Assembly (NCBI GenBank): GCA_951812665.1
Contig: CATOST010000013.1
Span: 1-64,000, forward strand
Origin: an uncultured Acidobacteriota bacterium
GTDB taxonomy: Bacteria; Acidobacteriota; UBA6911; RPQK01; JAJDTT01
DNA: 64,000 nucleotides
Direction: 5' to 3'
Shown: in pieces, positions 57,314-64,000 of the stretch
Layout of the letters: each line of letters starts with the position of its first letter
Position numbering within the stretch: the first letter of the stretch is position 1
The notes under the pieces: generated by a model
What the model saw: only the letters and a program-made list of their open reading frames with translations
What the model was told of the DNA's origin: nothing
The model's database searches: none
Program-made: the position numbers and the translations under genes

Positions 57314-57355
57314 CCCGCACCGCTCGCCGGGAGAGGCCGACGGCAAGAAGAAGAA

Positions 57356-58414
57356 ATGGCCGCCAAGCGTCGCGCCACCAAGCGCAGTTCGTCCGCTGGT
57401 TCCGGTTCCGGCGGGTCGTCAGGATACAGCCTGGTCCGGCTGCAGGATTTCATCGGGAACCAAGATCTCGTCAGCCGGGTGAAAAGAGCTTCCCTGCCCC
57501 AATCCGCCCTCTTTGCCGGGCCCGAAGGAGTCGGCAAGAAGACCCTGGCACTGGGCCTGGCCGCCCGGACCGACTGCAGAAATCGGCCTGGAGAGGACTT
57601 CTGTGGAAACTGCGAATCGTGCTCGAAGGTGGCCGGAGGCAACCATCCGGACATCCGCCTCTTCCAGGCCACCGGGACTTCCATCGGGATCGAGACCATC
57701 CGGCATTTGATCCGGGAGGCCCGTTTCCGGCCCTTTCAAGGGGCCTACCGAGTCTTCATCGTGGACCAGGCGGAGAAGATGACCCGGGAAGCCGCCAACT
57801 CCATCCTCAAGACGCTGGAAGAACCGGCCGAGACCAGCCGGATCATCCTGACGACGGCCTTCCCCAACCAGCTCCTCCCAACCATTCGATCCCGATGCCA
57901 ACTCTTCGTTTTCCGACCCTTGACACGCAACCAGCTCAGAAATTATCTCGAGATCCGATATGGAGCGGAAGAGGCGGAGCAACGGGCGGCATTCGCCGGA
58001 GGAAGCATCGGACGAGCCCTGCGATTGGACCTGGAGCAAACGCTGCAGGACCGGGACCGGGTTCTGACCGTGCTCCAACAGTGGCTGTCGAACGCTTCCT
58101 TCACCCAACTCTTCGAGGCTTGTGAGAAAGAACCCATGCGAAGGGACCTGAAGAGCCGGGACCGAGTTCGAGAACATCTGGAAATATTGCGGCATCTGGG
58201 TGAAGACCTGTATTTCCTTCGAACCGGGACCGAGTCCAGAATGGTGAACCTGGATCGCCGGGAGCGATTGCTGGAACTGGCGAAAAGAGTCGATCTGGAC
58301 TGGATTCGGGATCTTCTATACCATCTCCGGGAGGCACGCGAGGATCTGGACAGGAACGTTCAGCCCCTCTTCTGCTTCGAAACCCTCTGGTTGAAATTGG
58401 CCGGAAGGGCATGA
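57356..58414 (+). CDS. holB: DNA polymerase III delta' subunit
   Basis: 352 residues. AAA+ clamp-loader subunit: FAGPEGVGKKTLALGLA (Walker A), the four-cysteine zinc site CRNRPGEDFCGNCESC, VDQAEKMTREAANSILKTLEEP, and TIRSRCQLFVF with the SRC arginine-finger motif. A Ser/Gly-rich start (SSAGSGSGGSSG) is an unusual extension. ricT begins one base after its stop. Confidence 0.9.
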   Translation: MAAKRRATKRSSSAGSGSGGSSGYSLVRLQDFIGNQDLVSRVKRASLPQSALFAGPEGVGKKTLALGLAARTDCRNRPGEDFCGNCESCSKVAGGNHPDIRLFQATGTSIGIETIRHLIREARFRPFQGAYRVFIVDQAEKMTREAANSILKTLEEPAETSRIILTTAFPNQLLPTIRSRCQLFVFRPLTRNQLRNYLEIRYGAEEAEQRAAFAGGSIGRALRLDLEQTLQDRDRVLTVLQQWLSNASFTQLFEACEKEPMRRDLKSRDRVREHLEILRHLGEDLYFLRTGTESRMVNLDRRERLLELAKRVDLDWIRDLLYHLREAREDLDRNVQPLFCFETLWLKLAGRA

Positions 58415-58415
58415 C

Positions 58416-59114
58416 ATGTACGAATTGCTCACCTTGAGATTCGGACTCCGAAAGTCGATCGGCAGATTCCTGGCGACGAACATGAGTTTTCGGGTTGGAG
58501 ACCGCTGTGTGGTCTCCACCGAGCGGGGCGTGGAACTGGGGATGGTTCTCGACAGCCACCAACTCGACACCAACGTGACCACGGAAACGACCCTGGGCAA
58601 GGCTCTGCGACGGGCGACGGAACGGGACCTCTACCTGTACGAGAAAAAGAAGGACTGGGAGAATACGGCGTACCGTCTCTGCCGCAAGCAGATCAAGGCT
58701 CACAAGCTTCCCATGAAGCTGTCCGAAGTCGAGTACATCTTCGACGGAAGCCGAGTCATCATCTACTTCACCGCTAATCGCCGAGTCGACTTTCGACGTC
58801 TGGTCAAACAGTTGGCGCGCCGCCTGAGGACCAGAATCGAAATGCGCCAAGTGGGGGCTCGAGATGAGGCCAAACTGATCGGCGGACTGGGTTGCTGTGG
58901 TCTGGAGCAGAATTGCTCGGCTCTTTTCCTGAAGGAGCTGAAGTCGGTGAGCGTACGGACGGTCAAGCGTCAGAACTTGAGAATGAGTATGAACCGGCTC
59001 TCCGGCATGTGCGGCCGACTCAAGTGCTGTCTGAACTACGAGGTCGACACCTCTCGCCGAAGCTGCACTCAACGCCGGCGGAGGCGACGGGGCAAACGAC
59101 GGAGGACGAACTGA
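58416..59114 (+). CDS. ricT: PSP1 domain protein RicT (YaaT)
   Basis: 232 residues. PSP1 domain: VGDRCVVSTERGVELGMV, KLSEVEYIFDGSRVIIYF, VDFRRLVKQLARRLRTRIEM, and the conserved cysteine clusters GGLGCCGLEQNCS and MCGRLKCCLNYE that bind Fe-S clusters in the B. subtilis RicAFT complex, which guides RNase Y. RicA and RicF are not in the window. The C-terminus is a basic tail (RRRRRRGKRRRTN), unlike the usual acidic or Pro-rich end. Confidence 0.9.
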   Translation: MYELLTLRFGLRKSIGRFLATNMSFRVGDRCVVSTERGVELGMVLDSHQLDTNVTTETTLGKALRRATERDLYLYEKKKDWENTAYRLCRKQIKAHKLPMKLSEVEYIFDGSRVIIYFTANRRVDFRRLVKQLARRLRTRIEMRQVGARDEAKLIGGLGCCGLEQNCSALFLKELKSVSVRTVKRQNLRMSMNRLSGMCGRLKCCLNYEVDTSRRSCTQRRRRRRGKRRRTN

Positions 59115-59170
59115 CCGTCCGCCGCATCACCTTGGCCGGCGCCTCCCATCCCACTTCCGGGTAATCTTCT

Positions 59171-59593
59171 TCAGTCGGCCCCGCCGCCCAGCTTCTGTTC
59201 CAGGAGCTTCGCCCGGCGCTCGAATTCGGGAGCCTTTTTGGAGTCGGGCACGGTCTTGAGGAAGTCTCGGCAGATCTGGATCGCCTGGCCGTATTGGGCC
59301 ATGGTCTCCAGGGTCTTGACCAGTTTCTCATACCCTTCGGGCCATTCGGGGCCGTACAGAATCGCTTCCCGGTAGCGGATTTCGGCCGCCTTGTAATTAT
59401 CCCGCTTGTAGTAGAAGTTTCCGATCTCGACAGCCTTGCGGGCCTTATCCGGATCCGGCTCCGGAGGGACCTCCTCCTGCTCCTTGGCGGAAGCATCATC
59501 CGCTCGAATCAGGACCGGCTTGCGCCCCAATCTCCGATCCTGGAGGGAAAGTGTCAAAGCGAGAAGCAAAAGTGGGTAGAAAAGGGCCCTCAT
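59171..59593 (-). CDS. Small exported TPR protein
   Basis: 140 residues. N-terminal signal or anchor (MRALFYPLLLLALTLSLQ) followed by two TPR-like units (AVEIGNFYYKRDNYKAAEIR; EKLVKTLETMAQYGQAIQIC). It resembles the start of BamD/YfiO-type outer-membrane assembly proteins but is too short to be one. The ATG at 59593 is supported by the promoter at 59607-59635, which would lie inside the frame if the start at 59635 were used. Confidence 0.7.
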   Translation of the reverse strand: MRALFYPLLLLALTLSLQDRRLGRKPVLIRADDASAKEQEEVPPEPDPDKARKAVEIGNFYYKRDNYKAAEIRYREAILYGPEWPEGYEKLVKTLETMAQYGQAIQICRDFLKTVPDSKKAPEFERRAKLLEQKLGGGAD

Positions 59594-59606
59594 ACTGCTG
59601 CAACTC

Positions 59607-59635
59607 AGTCTATTTGCGGCGCTACGAGTTGTCAA
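59607..59635 (-). promoter_or_regulatory. Sigma-70-type promoter of the small TPR gene
   Basis: Consensus TTGACA (59635-59630), 17-base spacer, TAGACT (59612-59607) on the minus strand. The transcript would begin about seven bases before ATG 59593, so the message is nearly leaderless. Its -35 overlaps that of the divergent hfq promoter. Confidence 0.6.
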
Positions 59636-59657
59636 AAACAGGTCTCTATGCTAGGCT
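59629..59657 (+). promoter_or_regulatory. Candidate hfq promoter overlapping the divergent TPR promoter
   Basis: TTGTCA (59629-59634), 17-base spacer, TAGGCT (59652-59657). The -35 shares five bases with the -35 of the opposite promoter (TTGTCAA reads both ways), so RNA polymerase binding at the two should be mutually exclusive. About 95 bases of leader precede hfq. Confidence 0.45.
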
Positions 59658-59757
59658 AACCAAGACAGCACTTTAGGAGATTCTACTCTCCCCTTTATTG
59701 ATTCCTTTCATTTCAACCACAGTAAGAGAGCGAGACTCAGCCTAGGATGAGGTCACC

Positions 59758-60090
59758 ATGGTTAACCGAAAACTGATTAGACCCTCACTTTCGGGACTGC
59801 GGGAACAGAGTTCCCCCAAGTACGCTGACGGTCCGAAGCGGCGAGTTCCCCCCGATCAGACCAACGCGGAGCAGTATTACTATCTGAAGCAGATGACGGG
59901 GAAAACCCCCATGGTGGTGCGACTCATCGACGGAGAGGAGATTCGGGGAGTCATCGAATGGTACGACCGGAACTGCATCAAGGTGAACCGGGAAACCGAG
60001 CCGAATCTCCTGATCCCGAAAAGCGTGATCAAGTACATCTTCAAGCAGAATGAAGACAAGCCGGGGCTGGGACCCAGACGCCGCGTCTGA
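59758..60090 (+). CDS. hfq: RNA chaperone Hfq, with N-terminal extension
   Basis: 110 residues. Sm1 motif MTGKTPMVVRLIDGEEIRGV and WYDRNCIKV, Sm2 motif LIPKSVIKYIF, where the YKHA motif of E. coli is replaced by IKYI-F. About 40 residues precede the Sm core (RKLIRPSLSGLREQSS..), longer than in Proteobacteria, and the C-terminal tail is short and basic. It should bring small RNAs and mRNAs together. The ATG has GAGGT close upstream. It converges on the Fic-like gene with a one-base gap. Confidence 0.85.
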   Translation: MVNRKLIRPSLSGLREQSSPKYADGPKRRVPPDQTNAEQYYYLKQMTGKTPMVVRLIDGEEIRGVIEWYDRNCIKVNRETEPNLLIPKSVIKYIFKQNEDKPGLGPRRRV

Positions 60091-60091
60091 G

Positions 60092-60742
60092 TCAGGAGTC
60101 CTCCAGTCCCAGATTGTATGCCCGCCCCAGAGCCCGAAGGTTCAGATCCATCAGATCTTCCGTCCTGAATTCCAGACCGGCCTGCAGAGCCTGGTCGAAC
60201 TCGGCGGCGTCCGCAAACCTGTAGGCGGGGAGGAGATAACCCTGCGCCAGCAGAAACCAGTGGGCGAGCAATGAGACCGCGACCTCCGTTCCTTCCCCGA
60301 ACGGATAGATTTCGTGGAGTCGGATCTGGGTCACCGTGACCTGCGCCACAACGTGCATCTCGGCAAAGCCCGGACTGCGGGTCCACTCGAAGAACCGGTC
60401 CAGGGCCGGCCCCACCGCCCCCGGTGGGAGCGGCGCGTGAGCAGGATACAGAGGCTTGGCGGGGACCAGACGCAGTCCAGCCTTCGTCCCGGGAATGATG
60501 GCGTCGCGCAAGGCGATCAGACCCTCGCGGTCCGGACGCCTCCCGCCGCGCGCCAGCTTCAATAGAAATCGAAATCCGCCGGTGACAACCGGCTCCGCCA
60601 ATCCACCCCGGAACCCCTCGAACTCCACCAATCCGGGTAGAATCCGCTGCCGCAGCAGTTCGCAGGAATCCGGATTTCCGGCTTCGAAGAGCTGCTTCTT
60701 TCGTGCCAGAGCCGCTAACCGGAAGGCCGTCCTCACCGGCAT
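60092..60742 (-). CDS. Fic-fold protein with destroyed catalytic motif
   Basis: 216 residues from ATG 60742 (a TTG start at 60826 would overlap pepA). The Fic pattern is clear: GAVGPALDRFFEWTRSP, HVVAQVTVTQIRLHEIYPF, LLAHWFLLAQGYLLP. Active Fic enzymes have I-H-P-F-x-D-G-N-G-R; here the stretch 143-153 reads HEIYPFGEGTE, so the catalytic His, the Asn and the Arg are all changed. AMPylation is therefore not expected; a structural or regulatory role, or decay, remain. No antitoxin gene with a (S/T)xxxE(G/N) helix is next to it. Confidence 0.7.
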   Translation of the reverse strand: MPVRTAFRLAALARKKQLFEAGNPDSCELLRQRILPGLVEFEGFRGGLAEPVVTGGFRFLLKLARGGRRPDREGLIALRDAIIPGTKAGLRLVPAKPLYPAHAPLPPGAVGPALDRFFEWTRSPGFAEMHVVAQVTVTQIRLHEIYPFGEGTEVAVSLLAHWFLLAQGYLLPAYRFADAAEFDQALQAGLEFRTEDLMDLNLRALGRAYNLGLEDS

Positions 60743-60794
60743 CCCCGGACTCGGACTGATGCTGCGAGACAGCGAACCACCAATACCTGACGAT

Positions 60795-62285
60795 TCATGA
60801 ATCCGGATAGAGTGACGCCAGCTCAACCATGGTTCTCACACCGAAGCCGGTGGGCCCCCGGTTGGCGCCTCCCTCTTGAAACATGTCCACACCGGCCATG
60901 TCGATGTGACACCAGGGCGTATCACCGACGAATTCCTGGAGAAACTTGGCCGCCGTGACGGCGCCGGCCGCCCGTTTGCCCACGTTTTTGATGTCGGCAA
61001 TATGGCTGTCCAAAAGAGTACGGTACTCGTCGTCCAGGGGAAGCCGCCAGAACCTTTCCCCGGCCCTTTCCGAGGCCTTGAAGAAGCTCCCCGCCAGCCG
61101 GTCATCATTGGAAAACAGCCCGGCCCGGATATGTCCCAGCGCGATCACGCAGGCGCCCGTGAGCGTGGCGATGTCTACCATGCAGGCCGGATTCAAACCT
61201 CGCGCAAAGTGGATGGCATCGGCCAGAATCAGGCGGCCCTCCGCGTCCGTGTTGAGGACCTCGATGGTCTTGCCCGACATGGAGCGGACCACGTCGCCGG
61301 GACGCTGCGCCCGGCCGCTGGGCATGTTTTCGACTGCCGGAAGAATGCCCACCACGTTCTTCCGCAACCGCAGTTGGGAGACCGCCTTCATGGCGGCCAG
61401 AACGGCACAGGCTCCAGCCTTGTCCGCTTTCATCTCCTCCATGCCCTGGGAGGTCTTCAGGGAGAGCCCCCCGCTGTCGAAGGTCACCCCCTTGCCGATC
61501 AGCACCACCGGCGGTGCGCCGTTATCCTCGGCACCGAAGTGCTTCAAGACAATCATCCTGGCCGGCTCGGCACTCCCCCGAGCCACGGCCAAAAGAGCCC
61601 CCATGCCCTCGTCCTCCATGGCCGGCTCATCCAGGATCTCAATCTGAAGATCCGACTTCTCCGCCAGGGAGCGGGCCTTTTCGGCCAGCCGCGAGGGATT
61701 GACCCTGTTCCCGGGCTGATTGACCAGGGACCGGGCCAGATTCGTGGCCTCCCCTAGAATCTGCCCGCGATTCAAGGCCTCCTGCAACTCGGTCGTCCGC
61801 GCCGGGTCGTCGGAGCAGAATAGCGCTTGGCCGATTTTGGTCCGGCTTCGATCCCGAGTCTTGTATTCGTCCGGTTCATAGCACCCGATGACCAGGCCCT
61901 CGGCACATGCCTGGATCGAGAGGGCAGAATCCAATGCATCCCAGCCTGCAACGGCAATGCGTTCGACTTCGGAGCCTCGAAATTGGCGCACCACCTGAAC
62001 CATCCGATCGCGAAGACGGGCGCCGTCGCAATCGCCGCGCCTCCCGGCTCCCAGCAGAACCAGACGGCGCGCCGAGATCTCCGCGGGCCTGTGAATCACC
62101 AGGATGTCACCATTGCCCCCCGTCCACTCCCCGCTGGCGGTCAACTCCGCCAGCAGGCCATCCAGGCGTTCATCCGCCGTCTGGTTCAGTTGGCTGGACT
62201 CCGCTTCCTGATTGAGAATCAGCACTGCGGCATCGCAGTCCTGGCGATGCCAACTCGAATCGATCACACCAAATTCCATGCTCAT
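60795..62285 (-). CDS. pepA: Cytosol aminopeptidase (leucyl aminopeptidase, M17)
   Basis: 496 residues. C-terminal catalytic domain with two metal ions: VLIGKGVTFDSGGLSLK, MKADKAGACAVLAAM, the M17 signature NTDAEGRLILADA. It removes N-terminal amino acids from peptides; in E. coli PepA also binds DNA. The ATG overlaps the smpB stop by four bases (ATGA), so it is translationally coupled to it. Confidence 0.94.
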   Translation of the reverse strand: MSMEFGVIDSSWHRQDCDAAVLILNQEAESSQLNQTADERLDGLLAELTASGEWTGGNGDILVIHRPAEISARRLVLLGAGRRGDCDGARLRDRMVQVVRQFRGSEVERIAVAGWDALDSALSIQACAEGLVIGCYEPDEYKTRDRSRTKIGQALFCSDDPARTTELQEALNRGQILGEATNLARSLVNQPGNRVNPSRLAEKARSLAEKSDLQIEILDEPAMEDEGMGALLAVARGSAEPARMIVLKHFGAEDNGAPPVVLIGKGVTFDSGGLSLKTSQGMEEMKADKAGACAVLAAMKAVSQLRLRKNVVGILPAVENMPSGRAQRPGDVVRSMSGKTIEVLNTDAEGRLILADAIHFARGLNPACMVDIATLTGACVIALGHIRAGLFSNDDRLAGSFFKASERAGERFWRLPLDDEYRTLLDSHIADIKNVGKRAAGAVTAAKFLQEFVGDTPWCHIDMAGVDMFQEGGANRGPTGFGVRTMVELASLYPDS

Positions 62286-62731
62286 CGACGCTTCAACTCC
62301 TGTGCTATGTCCCGGTCGACGGCGCGGCGGCGGGCCGCCTCCCGTTTATCGTAGAGTCGTTTCCCCCGGGCGACTCCCAACTCGACCTTGGCCCGTCCTC
62401 TCTCGAAATAGAGAGCCAGAGGGACCAGGGTGAGCCCCTTGTTGGAGACGGCGCCCGTCAACCGGTTGATCTCTCTCCGGTGCAGCAACAGCTTTCGGGG
62501 TCTCAACGGTTCGTGGTTGGCCAAATTGCCATGACGGTAGGGTCCGATGTGACAATTCTCCAACCACACCTCGCCGTTCCTGACCCTGGCGTAGCTGTCG
62601 GAAAGGCTGACCTGATGGTCGCGGATCGCCTTGATCTCGGTCCCCAGCAACACCAGTCCGGCTTGGTACCTCTCCCGGATCTCATAGTTGTGGAAGGCCT
62701 TCTTGTTTCTGGCCACCGCACTGTTCGTCAC
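62282..62731 (-). CDS. smpB: tmRNA-binding protein SmpB
   Basis: 149 residues from GTG 62731 with GGAGGAAG ideally placed. Conserved segments: NKKAFHNYEIRERYQAGLVL, GTEIKAIRDHQVSLSDSYA, and the C-terminal LGVARGKRLYDKREAARRR. It binds tmRNA to rescue stalled ribosomes. No ssrA (tmRNA) gene was recognised in the window. The frame extends to 62821, but the extra part has no similarity. Confidence 0.94.
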   Translation of the reverse strand: MTNSAVARNKKAFHNYEIRERYQAGLVLLGTEIKAIRDHQVSLSDSYARVRNGEVWLENCHIGPYRHGNLANHEPLRPRKLLLHRREINRLTGAVSNKGLTLVPLALYFERGRAKVELGVARGKRLYDKREAARRRAVDRDIAQELKRR

Positions 62732-62753
62732 CGCTTCCTCCGACCGCGCGATA

Positions 62754-63779
62754 CTACAGGCTGGACAGCGTCCGGTCCCGATTTCCGTAGACCTTGCGGT
62801 AGTAGCGCCGGTAGTCTCCACTCCGAACCCCGTCCACCCACTGGGGATGATCCCGGTACCACCGCACCGTCTGGTCCAACCCTTCCTCGAAGGGAATCCG
62901 AGGAGACCATCCCAACTCCAGCCGCAGACGACTGCTGTCGACAGCGTATCTCCGATCGTGTGCCGGCCGGTCGGCCACGAAGGAGATCAGGTTCTCAGAC
63001 TTTCCCAGGATATCAAGGATACGGCGCGCCACTTCCAGATTGGTCCGTTCTCCTCCAGCTCCGATGTTGTATACAGCCCCGTCTCGGCCCTCAAGCAATA
63101 TCGCCTCCAGGGCGCGGCAATGGTCCAGGACATGAATCCAGTCCCGCGTATATAAACCGTCTCCGTACAAGGGGAGGGGGTCGTCGTCAAGGGCGTTGGA
63201 AACCATCAGTGGAATCAGCTTCTCCGGAAACTGATAGGGACCGTAATTGTTCCCGCAACGCGTCGTAACCACGTCCAGACCATAGGTGCGATGGTAGGCC
63301 CTGGCCAAAAGGTCCGCCGCCGCCTTGCTGGCGGCATAGGGACTGTTGGGGGCCAGCGGAGAATTTTCCTTGAACTTTCCGCCGCCGGGCAGAGAGCCGT
63401 AAACCTCATCGGTGGAAACGTGGATGAAACGAGAAATCCCCTTGCGCCGGGCCGTCTCCAACAAATTCTGGGTTCCCAGAACGTTGGTCCGGACAAATTC
63501 GGAAGCATCCAGAATGCTCCGGTCCACATGGCTTTCGGCGGCAAAGTGGACAATGGCGTCGATTCCGGGATCCAGGGCCCCAGCCACCTGTTCCCTGGAG
63601 GCAATGTCGCCCTGGATGAAGCGGTAGTTGTCGCCGGCCTGCAAACCGGCCAGGTTCTGCAGATTCCCGGCGTAGGTGAGCAGATCGAAGTTGACGACCT
63701 GAAAGCCGCGGCGACTCAAAATGTAGCGGATGAAATTCGAGCCGATGAAGCCGGCGCCACCGGTGACCAACAATTTCAT
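62754..63779 (-). CDS. rfbB: dTDP-glucose 4,6-dehydratase
   Basis: 341 residues. MKLLVTGGAGFIGSNFI (NAD motif), FAAESHVDRSI, STDEVYGSL, catalytic YAASK, TRCGNNYGPYQFPEKLIP and the substrate-binding RDWIHVLDHC. It converts dTDP-glucose to dTDP-4-keto-6-deoxyglucose, precursor of rhamnose and other deoxysugars. It is downstream of a partial rfbA and 22 bases before smpB. Confidence 0.95.
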   Translation of the reverse strand: MKLLVTGGAGFIGSNFIRYILSRRGFQVVNFDLLTYAGNLQNLAGLQAGDNYRFIQGDIASREQVAGALDPGIDAIVHFAAESHVDRSILDASEFVRTNVLGTQNLLETARRKGISRFIHVSTDEVYGSLPGGGKFKENSPLAPNSPYAASKAAADLLARAYHRTYGLDVVTTRCGNNYGPYQFPEKLIPLMVSNALDDDPLPLYGDGLYTRDWIHVLDHCRALEAILLEGRDGAVYNIGAGGERTNLEVARRILDILGKSENLISFVADRPAHDRRYAVDSSRLRLELGWSPRIPFEEGLDQTVRWYRDHPQWVDGVRSGDYRRYYRKVYGNRDRTLSSL

Positions 63780-63887
63780 CCGAATCCACCCCTTGCCGCA
63801 TGAGGGCGCCAAATCCCGATCCTGTTCCCGGGCTCGGTGCCGGCCCGCATTTCCTAGCGGGTCATCCGGGAATTTCTGCACGGAATG

Positions 63888-64000
63888 TCAAGGATTGGCG
63901 AGCATCTCGAATTCAAGGTGAGCAAGGTCTCCAGCACCCGCCGCCACCAGGTTCGCGGCCCGCATCAGGGACTCGATGGTTCCCGCGTCCGTCCACCAGC
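63888..64000 (-). CDS. rfbA: Glucose-1-phosphate thymidylyltransferase, C-terminal end (truncated by window edge)
   Basis: The last ~37 residues, read from the window edge: WWTDAGTIESLMRAANLV and then GDLAHLEFEMLANP with stop at 63888-63890. The W-x-D-x-G-T-x-E-S-L pattern matches the C-terminal region of RfbA/RmlA. It would make dTDP-glucose for RfbB. The rest is outside the window. Confidence 0.75.
   Translation of the reverse strand, partial: WWTDAGTIESLMRAANLVAAGAGDLAHLEFEMLANP

Noticed and set aside
1-64000. tRNA, rRNA or tmRNA genes
   Set aside because: No convincing T-loop/anticodon arrangement or rRNA segment was seen in any gap when read by eye.

Overview
The window is GC-rich, densely coded bacterial chromosome. 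It most likely comes from an uncultured Acidobacteriota or a closely allied lineage (inference). The support is a pair of DUF1501 proteins with a DUF1549/DUF1553 cytochrome-type partner, which is a hallmark of Planctomycetota, Acidobacteriota and Verrucomicrobiota. Further support comes from a Gram-negative envelope set (Pal-type lipoprotein, HtrA, outer-membrane barrel), a B12-dependent ribonucleotide reductase, an Hfq with a long N-terminal tail, and the tmk-holB-ricT gene order. No rRNA or tRNA gene was recognised, so the taxonomy rests on gene content only.

Left part (1-15.4 kb) is accessory and rearranged. It holds a truncated DUF1501 gene, a D-cysteine desulfhydrase/ACC-deaminase-like enzyme, a Tat-exported DUF1501 protein, a ZIP and a CDF zinc transporter, and rfbD. 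Next come a REP-associated tyrosine transposase flanked by inverted GGGACAGTCT repeats, a large DUF1549/DUF1553 protein, and a tightly overlapping four-gene operon (deacetylase, DegT aminotransferase, Gfo/Idh dehydrogenase, nucleotidyltransferase-like protein). A Sir2 gene with a frameshift closes this part.

Core block (15.4-38 kb) is mostly housekeeping. On the minus strand lies the classical rimP-nusA-infB-ylxP-nrnA-truB cluster, without rbfA at its usual place. Three M16-family peptidase genes follow, only one with an intact zinc motif, then pal, a membrane-anchored protein, a SPL-like radical SAM protein with a ParB-like partner, a secreted TPR protein closed by a strong terminator, pcrA/uvrD, htrA, a lipoate ligase, hrcA and grpE.

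The most unusual locus is 38.1-49.9 kb. Where dnaK would normally sit between grpE and dnaJ there is a 10.4-kb type I polyketide synthase gene, a free-standing ACP and an alpha/beta hydrolase. The synthase reads KS-AT-DH-cMT-(structural KR)-ER-KR-ACP-KS-AT. Its second AT has lost the catalytic serine and about 70 residues, and no ACP follows it. The gene set suggests an iterative, fully reducing, C-methylating system that makes a methyl-branched fatty-acid-like chain, finished by the separate ACP and hydrolase (inference).

Right part (50-64 kb) carries dnaJ, a structured non-coding stretch, an outer-membrane protein, nrdJ, a yggS homologue, tmk-holB-ricT, a TPR gene divergent from hfq with overlapping promoters, a Fic-fold protein whose active site is destroyed, pepA, smpB, and the start of a dTDP-sugar locus (rfbB, partial rfbA). 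The matching rfbD is 58 kb away at the left end.
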